Positions 37,480-50,150 of a stretch of DNA of 64,000 bases are shown in pieces. Where the stretch lies: NCBI GenBank assembly GCA_024305405.1, contig JAKNDB010000098.1:2622501-2686500 (forward strand), written 5' to 3'. The position numbers and the translations under genes are program-made. The notes beneath the pieces are model-generated. The model was not told the origin of the DNA and searched no databases. It saw only the letters and a program-made list of their open reading frames with translations. Each line of letters begins with the position of its first letter. Position 1 is the first letter of the stretch. The DNA comes from Dirofilaria immitis (taxonomy: Eukaryota; Nematoda; Chromadorea; Rhabditida; Onchocercidae).

Positions 37480-39300
37480 TGAAAATTAATTCATTTTTTA
37501 TCAATTTCAAGTTTTAGCAATAATTTGGAAGAAAAATAACTTCTATATTTGATTAAGAAATATTACTTTTAAAAATAGAAATTCTAAGAAATGAAATGTT
37601 TTAATTAAATAATTCGAATAAATGATACTAATTAATGATACTAATTAAGTGTTATTGAATAAAATATTAAATTCAAAATTCAACGAATATTTCAAATTTG
37701 ATAATTCAATAATTATAATTAATTTAATAATTTGATGAATTTCCTACAAATAAAACTTAATTTAATCCATCTTTAAATTCATTTTTGATATCATTTTACG
37801 GATGAAATCCATTGATAAAATTAGTATTATTTGGAGACATTCAAATATTCAACTTTTCATCCATCATCGTTTACTACTTAAATATTCAATTTTTTATTTG
37901 TCACTGATTACTACTTATCACTGATTACTTAATCAAATATTCAACCTCTCATTTATTACTGATTAATTTTTACGCTAGTCGTCTAAAATTTTCTGAGCAT
38001 TCAATTTTTTAAAATTCAATTCTGGTCTATGAATATTTATAAATTTTGTTATTGCCAAAAATTAATCAATTTAAAAGCTTATCAAAACTTTCCAGTATCA
38101 GTAGCATTCTGAAGTATATCGGCTTCAGAATCTCAAACGTTCCTTCTAATTTTTTTTTTTATTTACTATACATCTGAATCGATATTATTATGTTAAAATG
38201 TTTTTGTAGCATTAAACTTTTGATGCTTTTAAAAATTCAGATTTTATTAATTTACTATTCTACAAAGAATAGAAATTTTCTTATAAAACATTTTGTTATT
38301 TATGCAAAAAAACGTTTCACGAAAATACAAGTTTATTCATAAAGAATCAATAATATTTTCTCGAAATAATTTTCTCGAAAATAAAAATTTCTTTATTAAA
38401 CAATTATCTTAGGATAAGTTCTGGAAGCGATAAGTTGATAATGATATACAACATTTTGATAATTACTAAATTATCAATTGATTTAGAATTTGAAAGCAAA
38501 GAAAATGATTCAAAAAAACGAAACTTCATTAATTTAGCACTAAATCAATCATACAATTTTTGTCGATTTTTCTCGAGATAATTTTCTCGAAATACCAAAA
38601 AATAAAACGTTTATCATTGATTTAATCCAAAATGTATATTTACAAAGAAACATACAAAAAAGAAGTTTTTCTTCATCATATTCCAAAAGCATTTATATTT
38701 AAAATACATAAATATCTGCGAAAAAAAAGTTGATAACATTTCTAAAAAAAATTGATAACTTATGATAAGATTGGATTTTTGAAATAATACAGATTACCGC
38801 CTGCTATGATATAAATTAAATTAGATTGTATGAAAAAATTTTAAATTTATCATTTTTTATCAGTTCGTTCGTTTTTATTTTCTCGAATCATATTTTGAAA
38901 AGATTTTAATTACCAATGAATTTATCAGTTCATCTTTTTTATTCTCGAATCATATTTTGAAAAGCTAAAATTACCAAATTCTTTTTTCTTCCGGGATCAA
39001 CTTTTGTGCCATTCATTTCGATTTGATAATTTCCAAACTCTTATCATTCGACGATTAAATTAATCATTTTGATCGCTATAAATAAACAAAATGTAATATT
39101 AAAAAATAATTCCAACAAAATTTATTAGTTATTAAATTTGAAAATTTATTTTAAATATTTTTTTACTTTCCTTCAAATAAATTCATTCATTTCAATTATT
39201 TCATTTTGAAAAAGAAAATTAGATAAATTTAAGTAAAAACAATTTCAAAATTAATTTTAAAAAAAAGAAATATTTTTAAATTCTTTTAAGTTATAATAAC
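37480..39300. other. Gene-free stretch with small duplications
   Basis: AT-rich. A 62-bp duplication with TTCTCGAATCATATTTTGAA occurs near 38880 and 38942. AATATTCAACTTTTCAT/TATTACTGATTACTT elements recur near 37845-37950. No gene was seen. Confidence 0.55.
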
Positions 39301-39425
39301 TTTTGCTGATTAAATCCGAGAAGCATTCTCGAAGCAATTTTTATTCATTAATAACTTTTGCTGATTAAATCTGGCAAGCATTCTCGAAATAATTTTTATT
39401 CATTAGTAGTAATTTTATTTGTTAA
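39300..39425. repeat. Duplication of about 60 bp with a hairpin-like GCATTCTCGA
   Basis: AATAACTTTTGCTGATTAAAT, then AAGCATTCTCGAAGCAATTT and TTATTCATTA, occurs at about 39296 and 39351. Confidence 0.85.
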
Positions 39426-39769
39426 TTCAATTGATATGATAATAAATTAATACACTAATTTATTTTTACGTTGATTTTTCTTTTTCAAAAAAAAATTTGA
39501 GAGTAAATTTTAGAATGTAAAATTATTTTTGCTTAGCAATTAAAAATTATTTTATGGTTTTTTTAAAATTTTTCAAATTTCATTTTTTTGGAAAATAAAA
39601 TAATTTTATTTCTATTGCAAATGAATGAATAATTTTAGCAAAAATACTAAAAGAAAATTAAATATTCAAAATTAAGAAAAATACTAAAATTAAATAGAGT
39701 TAAAATTAAGTTTTAGTTTTGATTTTTCCTCCTTTTAAATCTTTAAAAAAGTAATTTAATTTTTCAAGA

Positions 39770-40135
39770 TCAAGGCAAGATCATGATCAAGATCAAGATA
39801 AAATCAAGTAAAAAGTATTAAGAGTTGATGAAGATATTCCTGATCAAAAAATTAATTTAAATTGTATTCAAATAAAAAAAATATTTTAATAAACTCTTAC
39901 ACAACTATATTATCCTAATGTTAAAAATATTTTAGCTCAAATAAAACTTTTATTTGAATATAATTTAAATCATCTTTTGATCGGAAATATCTTGATCAAC
40001 ATTTGATACTTTTACTTGAATATAATTTAAATTAATTTTTGATCAGAAATATCTTGATCGACATTTGCTACTTTTACTCGAATATAATTTAAATTATCTT
40101 TTGATCAGAAATATCTTGATTCAACTTTCAACACT
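39770..40135. repeat. GATCAA-rich run and a 60-bp tandem repeat
   Basis: A GATCAAGATCAAGAT run lies at 39768-39805. AACATTTGATACTTTTACTT, GAATATAATTTAAATTATCT and TTTTGATCAGAAATATCTTG then recur about three times at 39940-40125. These lie just beyond the 3' end of the small acidic candidate gene. Confidence 0.85.
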
Positions 40136-40232
40136 TACTCAAACTTCAATCCAGCGCGACTTCTTGATCCAACTACTAAATATATAATATAGTTATAAAT
40201 CAATTACTTTAAAATATTTATAAGACAATTAT

Positions 40233-40238
40233 TTTATT
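40233..40238 (-). terminator. Possible polyadenylation signal of the small acidic gene
   Basis: AATAAA on the minus strand lies about 70 nt downstream of the spliced-model stop. It supports the gene model only weakly because the motif is frequent here. Confidence 0.25.
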
Positions 40239-40309
40239 CATTCAAAACAATGAAACATGCCCATTAATCAATAGAATCCATAAATTCATAAATTATCAAA
40301 TTTCATCAA

Positions 40310-40628
40310 TCATTCTGAAAATTATTTCGAAATTTCTATTTTTGAATTTGAAATATTTTTTTTTAAAAAAAAATTATTCCATCATACCTGAAGAATATAA
40401 TTCATATTGCTCTTCTTGACTAATTTCATTCGATAAATTCTCATATTCTCGTTCAGAATCTTTGTATCCTTTGTCTCCTTCTTCGTCGTCATCTTCTTCT
40501 TCTTCTTCAACTATCATCGAATCTTGATCATTTGATTCATTTGCATCAAATGATATTTTCTCAATAACGTTCTTCCTAATTTGTGCTACAGCAATAACTA
40601 GCAATGCAGTAATGAATATCCACATCAT
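40310..40628 (-). CDS. Candidate small acidic protein with N-terminal hydrophobic segment
   Basis: No family was recognised. From the ATG at 40628 (or 40625) the frame encodes a hydrophobic start (MMWIFITALLVIAVAQ) that looks like a signal peptide or signal anchor. An acidic region follows (SMIVEEEEEDDDEEGDKG) and a polar tail rich in Glu, Ser and Tyr (about residues 52-80). Unspliced, the frame ends at 40374 after 84 residues. A good donor (TCAG|GTATGA, exon end 40388) and an acceptor ATTTTCAG ending at 40315 would give a 73-nt intron and a stop at 40310-40312, making 81 residues. AATAAA follows at 40233-40238 (-). The sequence is less repetitive than its surroundings and mixes amino acids in a protein-like way. 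The acidic run could still be a chance effect of a GAA/GAT repeat. Confidence 0.42.
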
Positions 40629-40899
40629 AAAAAAAAAACAAAAATAAAAATTTATCAAAATAAATTGATAAAATCATATCACAAATGAATTTCGTAATAT
40701 AATTAAAATATAAATTTATAATAATAAATCATTCTTCTATGTGAGAAAAAAAACAGACGTAGCAATGATAGTTTAAAGTTTACGATAAATAATTCAATAA
40801 ATTTTAAAAATATTTGAATCAAAATGTTGAGAAAGTATAAAGAAGTATTAAGTATTTTAGTATTGAATATTTAAAGAAGTGATAAATTTGTTATCAAAA

Positions 40900-41405
40900 T
40901 AATGATAAAAACTAAAAATGCATTCATTTCTAGTTTTCATAATTTACAAAATTTAAATAAAGCGAAATATTCAGTACTAAAATATACTAAATATAAATTC
41001 AAATACTAAAATATACTAAATATGAATTCAAATACTAAAAGATATTAAATATAAATTCAGATACCAAAATATACTAAGCATGAATTCAATACCGAATTAT
41101 ACTAAAATATAAATCCAAATGCTAAAATATACTAAATATAAATTCAAATACTAGAATATACTAAACATAAATTCGAATACCAAAATATACTGAATATAAA
41201 TTCGAATACTGAAATAAAGAAATATAAATTCAAATACTAAAATATACTAAATATAAATTCAAATACTAAAATATACTAAATATAAATTCAAATACTAAAA
41301 TATGCTAAATATAAATTGAAATACTAAAATATGCTAAATATAAATTCAAACACTATAATATACTAAATATAAATTGAAATACTAAAATAAAGAAATATTG
41401 AATAA
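40900..41405. repeat. 27-bp minisatellite with AAATACTAAAATATACTAAA
   Basis: About 15 units of TATAAATTCAAATACTAAAA then TATACTAAA occur, with CC/GA variants. On the left it is preceded by an 85-bp non-repetitive flank (40903-40985) that recurs at 42501. Confidence 0.93.
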
Positions 41406-41599
41406 TATTTTATGTATATAATTTCTCATTTCGATTCAAAGAGCATTAATTAGAAATAAATAAAATAAACGATTTTTGCTTAAACGAATATTTTCAAAAT
41501 GATTTAATTAAAAAAGTTCCTAAATAAAATGTTTTTAAAATATCAAAAATATATTTCTTTCATTAATATTCCAAAAATTTAATAACAAAAAAATAAATA

Positions 41600-41790
41600 A
41601 ACACATATGATTACTTATCAGTATTATTAAAGTTAAAACTTGATAACAATATTAAAGTTAAAATTTATTAACGAAAAGAAGAATGAATAAATAAGCATGA
41701 TTACTTATCAGTATTATTAAAGTTAAAATTTAATAACAAGAAGAAGAATAAATAGATATGATTACTTATCAGTATTATTAAAGGTTTCCG
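41600..41790. repeat. Three-copy repeat with GATTACTTATCAGTATTATT
   Basis: TATGATTACTTATCAGTATT, ATTAAAGTTAAAAT and TAATAACNAGAAGAA recur near 41610, 41696 and 41758. Confidence 0.88.
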
Positions 41791-42500
41791 TTAAAAATGC
41801 GCATTTCAAAATAACCTTTTAAATAACATATTGACAAAAATTTTAATAGCTAGTCTTTTGATGAATGCTTTTAATCATTTTCTATTTTTTTTTTTTTTGC
41901 TTTTCAAAGCTCAATATCTAAATGAGCGTAGAAAAAAAAAAGAGAAATGCAGAAATCTTGGCAATTATTTTTTTGCTCGAGAAAGCCTTAAAGAAAATAA
42001 TTAACAATAAATTGTATTTCGAAGATTTGCAATTTAATTGAAGAAATAAATTAGAAAGATAAGTTTATTAAAAAATAAAAAAATAATAAACAAGTTGCTT
42101 TAGATGGAGAAAATTACGATTATATTTGCAGCATTTTTTTATTTTTAAAATATCCTTCCGTGAATTATACTTTTTTTTTTAAATTATTTTTTTCTTTTTG
42201 AATTTAAAATTTAATTCTTTTTATATTTTAATATAACATTGAATTTTGTTGTTATTTATAGCAATTATTTTTTGCAATAATAATATGCAAATTATTTAAG
42301 CGATATAAATATCAATAAAAAAAAATTTAACCTATTCATCTATTTCTTCTAAAAAATTTTTTTAGCATACTGAATAAACGAATGGAAAAAAAACGAAATT
42401 CTAAATGCTTTTTAAAAAATTTTAGAAAAGTTTTATTTTGTCGAGAATGAGATGTATGGATAAAAAAAAATGATAACAGATGATAAATTTATTGTCGAAG

Positions 42501-42715
42501 TAATTGATAAAAAATAGAAATGCATTCATTTCTAGTTTTCATAATTTACAAAATTTAAATAAAGCGAAATATTCAAATACCAAAATTTACTACATATAAA
42601 TTCAAATACTAAGACACTAAATATAAATTCAAATACTAAAATATATTAAATATAAATTCAAATACTAAAATATGCTAAATATGAATTCAAATACTAAAAT
42701 AAAGAAGTATGATTA
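42501..42715. repeat. Second locus of the 27-bp minisatellite with the same unique flank
   Basis: AATGCATTCATTTCTAGTTT, TCATAATTTACAAAATTTAA and ATAAAGCGAAATATTCA match the flank at 40917-40980. They are followed by about five AAATACTAAAATATATTAAA units. This is a dispersed direct duplication 1.6 kb apart. Confidence 0.9.
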
Positions 42716-44200
42716 AGTCGACATTAATTAGAATTAAAATTGATAAGAATTTTTTTTCTTCTGATAATCAAATTTTCATCAAAACACATACAATTCAAAA
42801 AATTAAACATTTAAAATTTTCTATTTCTTTTCTAGGTAAATAAAAGTTTGTTTAGAAATTATCAAAGATAAGTTGGAAAAAGTTTGGTTTAAATGAAAAC
42901 TATCTTTCTTCTTTATAAATATTATGATTAAATAGTAAGAAAAACAAGAACAATATAATGATAGTTCAAAATAAAGTTGCGAGAAAATTTTAAAGGAAAT
43001 AAACAAAAAAAATAATTGATCTGAACTTTTTGTTTTGAAACTAATTAGTTGATAAATGATAACCAGAAATAGCAGGAAATTTTTATCACAATACTTTTGC
43101 TATGAAATAATAATTACAAATAAAGTCTGTGTAAATATATAAATGAATGAATAGCAATTGTAATATTTTGATAAAAAAATTTTATATCGGAAAATTATTT
43201 TAAATGAAAATTATAATTTAATAAAATGTTCAAAATAATTGAATTTGAATTATTAAAATTAAGTATTAAAATTTAAATTGTTTGAATTAAATTTAAATTT
43301 AAGTTTCATTCATTTTAGTACAAATGATTAGCATAAATCTTTAAAAAACATGCTGATATACCGCAAAAATTAAACTTTCTTTTTTAGCAATTCGATAGTA
43401 CAATGATAAATGTTTTTTAGAAATAATATTTGATAATTTTTTTCAAAATTATGATCCTAATATTTTGATAAGAGTAAATTATCATAGCCCTAATCATATC
43501 TATTGTAAAATTTGATGAGTTCAAAAATAAAAACGTTTGTTGTATTTTTTCCGCCGATTCAAAAATATTTTTTAAAATTGGATCGATGTACGAATAAATT
43601 TTCTTAACAAATTAAATGCTCAATTTATGATAATTTAATGAAAGAAATAAATGATAAAAAAAGAATCAAAAATTTTTGCAACAAATATTTTTGAAATGTC
43701 TTAAAATAAATAATCAGAAGTGATTATATCAAAAATTGATTTCTTTTTTATTCATTAATTAATTGAGTAATCATTGAGTAGTTTAACTTTGTATAGGAAA
43801 TTAAATAATTTATTATCAAATAATAATGTATTAATGTAATTTTATTCATAATATAATTCTTGAAAAATATTTTATGAATAATCCACAAAATTTTTTTTTC
43901 TCGAGAAACTTTCCTTCTTCTATCATAATTTCTAAACAAATTTATTGCTTTATTTTTTCGTTTCTATCCGAAAAATTATTGAATAAAAAAAAAAAAATTG
44001 CATTCTATGCATTTGATAAATTTTTAGGTAAATGATTCATTTGATGAGTCATTTATTTAAATTAACTTATTTTATCTAAAAAATGAGCAATAAAAAAGGA
44101 CCAATTATATATTGAAGTGTAAATATTTGACAGTATCAAATTTAAATTATGAACTTTAAAAGAAAAGAAAGAAAAAACAAAAACTCTTTGTTGCTTCTTT
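42715..44200. other. Gene-free AT-rich stretch
   Basis: Minus-strand frames at 42821-43006 and 43748-43939 have the Ile/Leu/Tyr/Phe-rich composition expected of random AT-rich DNA. No splice context or domain was seen. Confidence 0.5.
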
Positions 44201-44271
44201 CATCATACGTCCCTCTTAATTGCGGCCGCTTTTTTAGAAAAAAAATGAACGAAAAATTTTTTTCCGAGTGA

Positions 44272-44496
44272 GACATAATTTTTCACACAAAACCACAACA
44301 AATTATAACCGGATTTATGAATTTTGTGAGGAAAAAAAGGAAGTGGATGAAGAAAAAGATGATGACGGATATCATGAAAGATTTTGTTGAAAGGTGCATA
44401 GGTGCTTCAACAAAAAAATCTCGTCGAATGTCGAGAGCAAGTTGGAATGAATGTAAAAGAATTATTTATTCGGAATTATTAAAAATCTTATTATAA
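44272..44496 (+). other. Weak small ORF in a sequence island of higher complexity
   Basis: The frame is open from 44272. The first ATG is at 44317 and TAA at 44494-44496, giving 59 residues. The product is strongly basic, with KKRKWMKKKMM near the start and TKKSRRMSRASWNECKR near residues 38-54. No domain was recognised, and no clear splice sites or initiation context were seen. The DNA is richer in G+C than its flanks, and a GCGGCCGC site sits 50 nt upstream of the open frame. It may be a coding exon, a decayed gene or a regulatory element. Confidence 0.18.
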
Positions 44497-44799
44497 TTGT
44501 AAGCTGAAGAAATCAAACATAGATTTGAAATTTTTTTTTTTTTAGAATTTTAACGGTTTTCTGAAAATTTATATGAACCATTGATCTAAAGTTTAATCTG
44601 AAAAGAAAAGCGATATTATCTTCGTCGTCCAAAGAACAATCAAAAATTCAACCAACAAATAGATCACAAAGCGAAAGTACCATCGCTAAGTCCTAATAGA
44701 AATTAAAAATTTTGACCGAAATTGGCAATTTGCGCCATCATTTATCTAGCAGTAATTTATAATATTTTGTAGTAAATTATTAGATTACTTATAAAATAA

Positions 44800-45245
44800 T
44801 AATCACTTAATAAGCCAAACTTTTTGGATTTGATATCTGTATAGTGAGAGACTCGTAAATCTCGATTTGGTACATTTGGTATATATTTCAATTTGATTAA
44901 ATAAGCAAAACTTTTTGAATTTGATTTCTGATCAGTGAAACTTGCAAATATCGATTTGATGCATTTGGTATATTTTAGTTTAATTAGATTAGCAAAGTTT
45001 CTAGATTTAATATCCTATTAGTAGGACTCGTAAATCTCGATTTGATACGTCTGGTATATTTCAGTTTAATTAAATAAGCTGAACTTTTCAATTTAATTAA
45101 ATAAGCAAAACTTTTTGGATTTGATATCCGAATGATGTGACTAATAAATCTCGATTTGATACATTTGGTATATTTTGGTTTAATTAAATAAGCAAAACTT
45201 TTATTTTTTTAGCTTAATTAAATAAGCAAAGCAAATAAATTTCAT
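44800..45245. repeat. Tandem repeat of about 105 bp, four copies
   Basis: AATAAGCAAAACTTTTTGGA, TTTGATATCNGNATNGTG, GACTCGTAAATCTCGATTTG and ATACATTTGGTATATTTCAG recur in order, starting near 44810, 44900, 44985 and 45095. Confidence 0.9.
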
Positions 45246-48200
45246 TATTAAATTATCATAAGAAATATTTGAAAAAATTATTAGCAAAATTAAAATTTAA
45301 ATTTGAATTTCTAAAATTCTCTTATCAAAATATAAGCAAATATTAATAATAATGAAATTTTGATTTAATATCAAACATAATTCTATTCTATTCAGTTAAT
45401 AAATTTTACATCATTTTTTTGCTATTTTATTATTTTTTTTTCTGCCCTCAAAACTAATATTTTTTTGTAAGAAATTATTTAATACAAGTTGTTTAATAAG
45501 AACAAATTAACATATATTCAATAATTTATATGCAAGTAATAAAAATAAATTTTATTATTACTTTTTTTTCTTCTGTTATCAATAGATTTTTAATTTTTTT
45601 ATTTTTGTTAATAAATAATAAATTGTTTTTTCTTGGCCATTACTAAATAAATTATAATCCAGTTCCTCCTTTTTTTTTTTTTTTTTGTAAAACAGGTTTA
45701 AGCAGACGAATACGGTATTAGCAATTGAATAATAATTATGATTGAGTTGAAAAAAAATAAAGAAAATAACATTTCTAATTTTTTTCCATTAATTTTCGAG
45801 ATTTATTATTATATCGTAGTGTTTGCGAGATAATTGATAAAACTTGAAATGATAAAAATGAATGGATAAATTTTGATGATAATGTTATGAAAAAAGCAGT
45901 ATGTAAATTTTTAAATTCTCGATGACAAAAATTTAACTATTCGCCAATTTTTTGACAAATTTTTTTTTCTTTTTTGTTCGAAACTAAGAAAATTCATGTA
46001 ATAAATTTTCGAGAGAATGTTAAAGCATTAAAGTATGTTAAAGTATGATTTTTGTTTATTGAAAAAAAAATTTTTTTTTAATCAATGTTATTTCATTCTT
46101 CTATCAATTCTTATCAAAAATTACCATTTTTTGCTTAAAAATCGTTATTTTTATTTTTTAAAATTTCGTCTTCAAATTTTGTTATTAACAAAAATTTAAA
46201 AAAACGAAAAAAAATTGATAAATGGATGTTCGAATAGAATGATTAAAGTTATATAAAAAAAAAATGTTATTTAAAATTTAAAAAGAAAATATATAAATTT
46301 TATCATTGCTTAAATATTAATTAATTTTTTTTTTTTTAAACAATTCTCGAATAATTCTAGCAATGATAGAAAAATAAAATGTTTTTGCTAAATTTAACAT
46401 CATTACTCATCAGCGTTATCATTTTCAGATAGTGAAACATTTCAAATGCGAAATTTCTCGAGGGCTTGAAGAATAGTTGAGCAAGAATGTCGATTTCTCG
46501 AGAAATGTTAAATTTGACACAATCGAAAAGTTCACTTGCTATCATTTCTCATCGCAAATTGTATTTTTCGTAAATTGTATTTTTCGTAAATTGTATTTTT
46601 TTCCTTTTTTTTTTTTTTGGTTGATTTCGTTATTTCTGTTTTGTTGAAAAATTTTCCAACAAATTTTGTTCAAACAATATGAAATAAAAAGGAAATATTT
46701 TAGTTTAAAAAAAAATTATAATTTTTAGGAATGAAAAAAATCGTATAAACTGTATGTTATATGAGAAAAACAAAGGAAGTTTAAATTTTGAAATTTAAAT
46801 TTGCATCTTCAAACTTTTGCAAATATATTTTCTATCCTTTTCCAACTTCATTTAACTATTGTATGATGTAATTACAGTAAAATATTTCAAGCTAATCATA
46901 GCGTTAAAATAAATTAATTTTAAAAATGCACAATAACAATTTATTGATTAAACAATTTGCTAAAATATGATTAAACAGCAACAACCAAATCAGACTTATC
47001 AGCTATCATAGGTAATTTAATAAGTTTTCTGCTTATCGTTAATTAGCTTTTGATGATGTATATTTCTGAAGATGTTTATGTTGGTTGACCCAAACAATAT
47101 TATCATTGCTCATAATGCTGATTTCAAGTTTTTGACATAGTTTGCTGCTGAATTTAAATTTCTAGTTGAACACGAGTAACATCTAATTTAAAAAAATTTT
47201 TAATTAAACTGTATTTAGCATACTGTACTTGGCATACAGTATACTGTTCCAGTATTTACTTCATCATTAACTACACTTACCAACTATGATTATCGATTTA
47301 TAGTAGAGCACAATTCAGTATATACGGTAAACGATTATAATTGAATGGAAAGAAAAAAAAGCAATTTGAAAATTGATTTAATTAAATATGATCTTTCGTT
47401 TTGTAATTTTATCATACTTTACAGAGAGCATGGGACAATAAAAAAAGTAAAAAGAAATCAATTTATTCGAATTCGAAAAGATGGCCATCTTTCATTTGCA
47501 ACGAAGCAGAATTTCATTTTTACCCTATAATTAATCAAAAATTTTAGATAAAAAGATAAATTGCAAATTCAATGAATATTTATAATTTCGATACATGTAA
47601 TCAATAATCTCTCTCTCGCATCATTATCAGTGATGATTTAATTCAAAATATAGAAGACGAAAAAGAAAATAAAAAATAGAAAACGATTGAAACATTTGGT
47701 TAACTTTCAAAAAAAAAATTGAACTGTAAGAAAATTATTATTTGAACAAGTAAAATGTAACAACATCTCGAAATATGATTTATGATACTGTATATATTGG
47801 AAACAGTATTAATCAAATTATTATGAAAATTTTTTCTACATAATATTTCGAAATATGATTTATGATACTGTATTCAATTATTACAGAAGTTATTTTTACA
47901 GTAGCATATGATAAATCATATTTAGTTCTCCGTAAATTTTATTATAGAAACTTAAAAAGTTTGATAAAACAATCGTATATTATTTTCTATACTTGGAATT
48001 ATAAGCAGAGTTTAAAACGCTCATTATAAATTATTTTAATTATTACTCGAAGTACGGAATATTTATTAGAGTATATTTTTGATTCTTTCATTAAGCTATA
48101 AAAATAATTTGGTAATGTTAAATTTATATTTGATCAAACGGAAGACTAATGGAGAGAGAGAGACAAAAATCATGATTATAATATTCGTAAACATAAAACA

Positions 48201-50140
48201 TTAAATTAAAAATACACCTGCAGAGTGTAAATATCAAAGGTAAAACGAAAATCGATAAAAATATTTCATAAATTATTATCATTAATTTTAAAGGTTAATT
48301 TGATTTATCGATTTTGAAAATAAGAATTAGTTTAACTTTTCATGCCTTTTTTTCTATTGTTGCTATTATTGCAAATATTTAATAATAATATTAATATTAT
48401 CTCGAAATAATTTAATTGTAAAATATTTCGAATAATAATTTTTTAAAAAAGTTTTTTATTTTATCAAAAAAATTTAAATATTCAATTGATATATTGCTAC
48501 TTTATGCTTTTTTTTGTACTATTTTTGCTTAAATTTCTTCGTTTTTTTTTTTAAAAATTAATTTTAATTTTCTTTTCAAATTTCTTTGATTGTTTTTTTG
48601 TTTGTTTTTACCAAATTTATATTTGAAATGTTCATTTTATTAACAAATAGTTTTTTTTTGAAAATTTTAATTAAAATATTACAAATCGTAAAAAACATAT
48701 ATCTATCATGTTGAATTATTAGTATTTGTTTCCGAAATAAAATTTGAAAAAATTAACTTTCACACATTTAATTTTAACTTTTATTAAATTTCAATCAATG
48801 CTTAAATATATATTTTAATTAAATATTGATTTAATGCTTTTCATATGGATTAGCGAAGAATAAATGATTTTGATTACAAAGTTTTTCAAATATTATTTAT
48901 TAATTTGGCAAGCAATAGTTTGACAAAAACAAATTACTATCAGATGTAATTTAGGAACTGAGCAATTATAAATTGAATGAAATTTAAATTTTACTAATTG
49001 TAATTTAGATCAATTTTCTTTGAAAAAATCTTGAAATTTATTAAAGCTAAAATTTAAATATATATATACATACTATTCATACCATAAAATAATATGCTTT
49101 CTATAATTTATTGCTACTAAATATTTATAAATTTTTAATTAATCTAAAATTCCAATAAAATCTCATCTGAACATTTTTTATTCAATTTTGTAACAAAAAC
49201 AAAAACAAAACCATTTTCAGCAAAATGATTAATTTACCACGAACAGAATTCAAGTTTTTTTTCGGTATAAGTATTACCGTAATAGACCAATTAATTTTTA
49301 CCAGCTGCTACCGTAATTTCTATAAGCATGGAAAATTAAATTAAGATTATCGATCATTTTCTTTTCTTGATTACTTTCGTTGCTTAGCAATAACTTAACA
49401 TTACATACCTATATTTGTTTCAATCGCCAACATTACGCACCTGTATTTGTTGCAATCGCTATTTCAAATCTTCGAAAGAAATTTCTAATTACCGTATAAA
49501 TTTTCGATTACTGTATAAACTTTTGATTACTGTATTATTTTGTCGCAATAGTTCTTTCGTTTTTACTTATTAATTTTATGATTTGTTTTAAGTATTCGAA
49601 TTAAAAAAAAAAGAAAATGTTTTAATTCAATGATCATTACAAAAACTTTATTCATCCATTTCAAATATACCATTATGTGACAATTTTTGCATATAGCATA
49701 AAATTTCTTGATTGTAAATTATCAAATTGTATTGAAGATCAAAAAATTATTTTTTTTTCATTTGATACAATTTAAATCAATATGATTTTATTCATAATCA
49801 TGATTGCGAATTTTTATCTTATTCTGCAATCATGATTTTTTTCTTTTCTTACATTAACATTGATAAGTTGTGCTAAACGTTAAATTCAGTAATAGTTTGT
49901 AAAATTTTGTATGAGATATGAAAAAAAAAAGAAAAGAAATCAAACAATCGACATAAACAGGGATATGCGTAGTAAATTAATTCAATCAAATTAATTGAAT
50001 AATTAATTAATTAATTCAATTAACAAAAAATATTCGATTTCGATGTCAGCCAATTTAGTATTTCATTTCATATATATATGAATTCCTCATTTTTCATTTC
50101 ATTTAAAAAAGAAAAAACAAAAAAAATCATTTGTAAAATC
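45245..50140. other. Gene-free stretch downstream of the first SXP/RAL-2 gene
   Basis: Small structures only: three TCGTAAATTGTATTTTT copies (46557-46600), a duplicated CTCGAAATATGATTTATGAT segment near 47766 and 47848, and two ACATTACNNACCTNTATTTGTTNCAATCGC units near 49400. A less AT-rich patch lies at 46960-47340 with a 61-codon frame after it (47345-47530). None is convincing as a gene. Confidence 0.45.
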
Positions 50141-50150
50141 CAAATATCAT

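Noticed and set aside
44225..44232. GCGGCCGC as a cloning-vector remnant
   Set aside because: No vector or linker sequence flanks it, and the surrounding DNA is continuous AT-rich genomic sequence.
47345..47530. 61-codon plus-strand frame of mixed, Lys-rich composition
   Set aside because: No domain, signal peptide, splice sites or promoter were seen, and its length is within chance expectation for a window this size.
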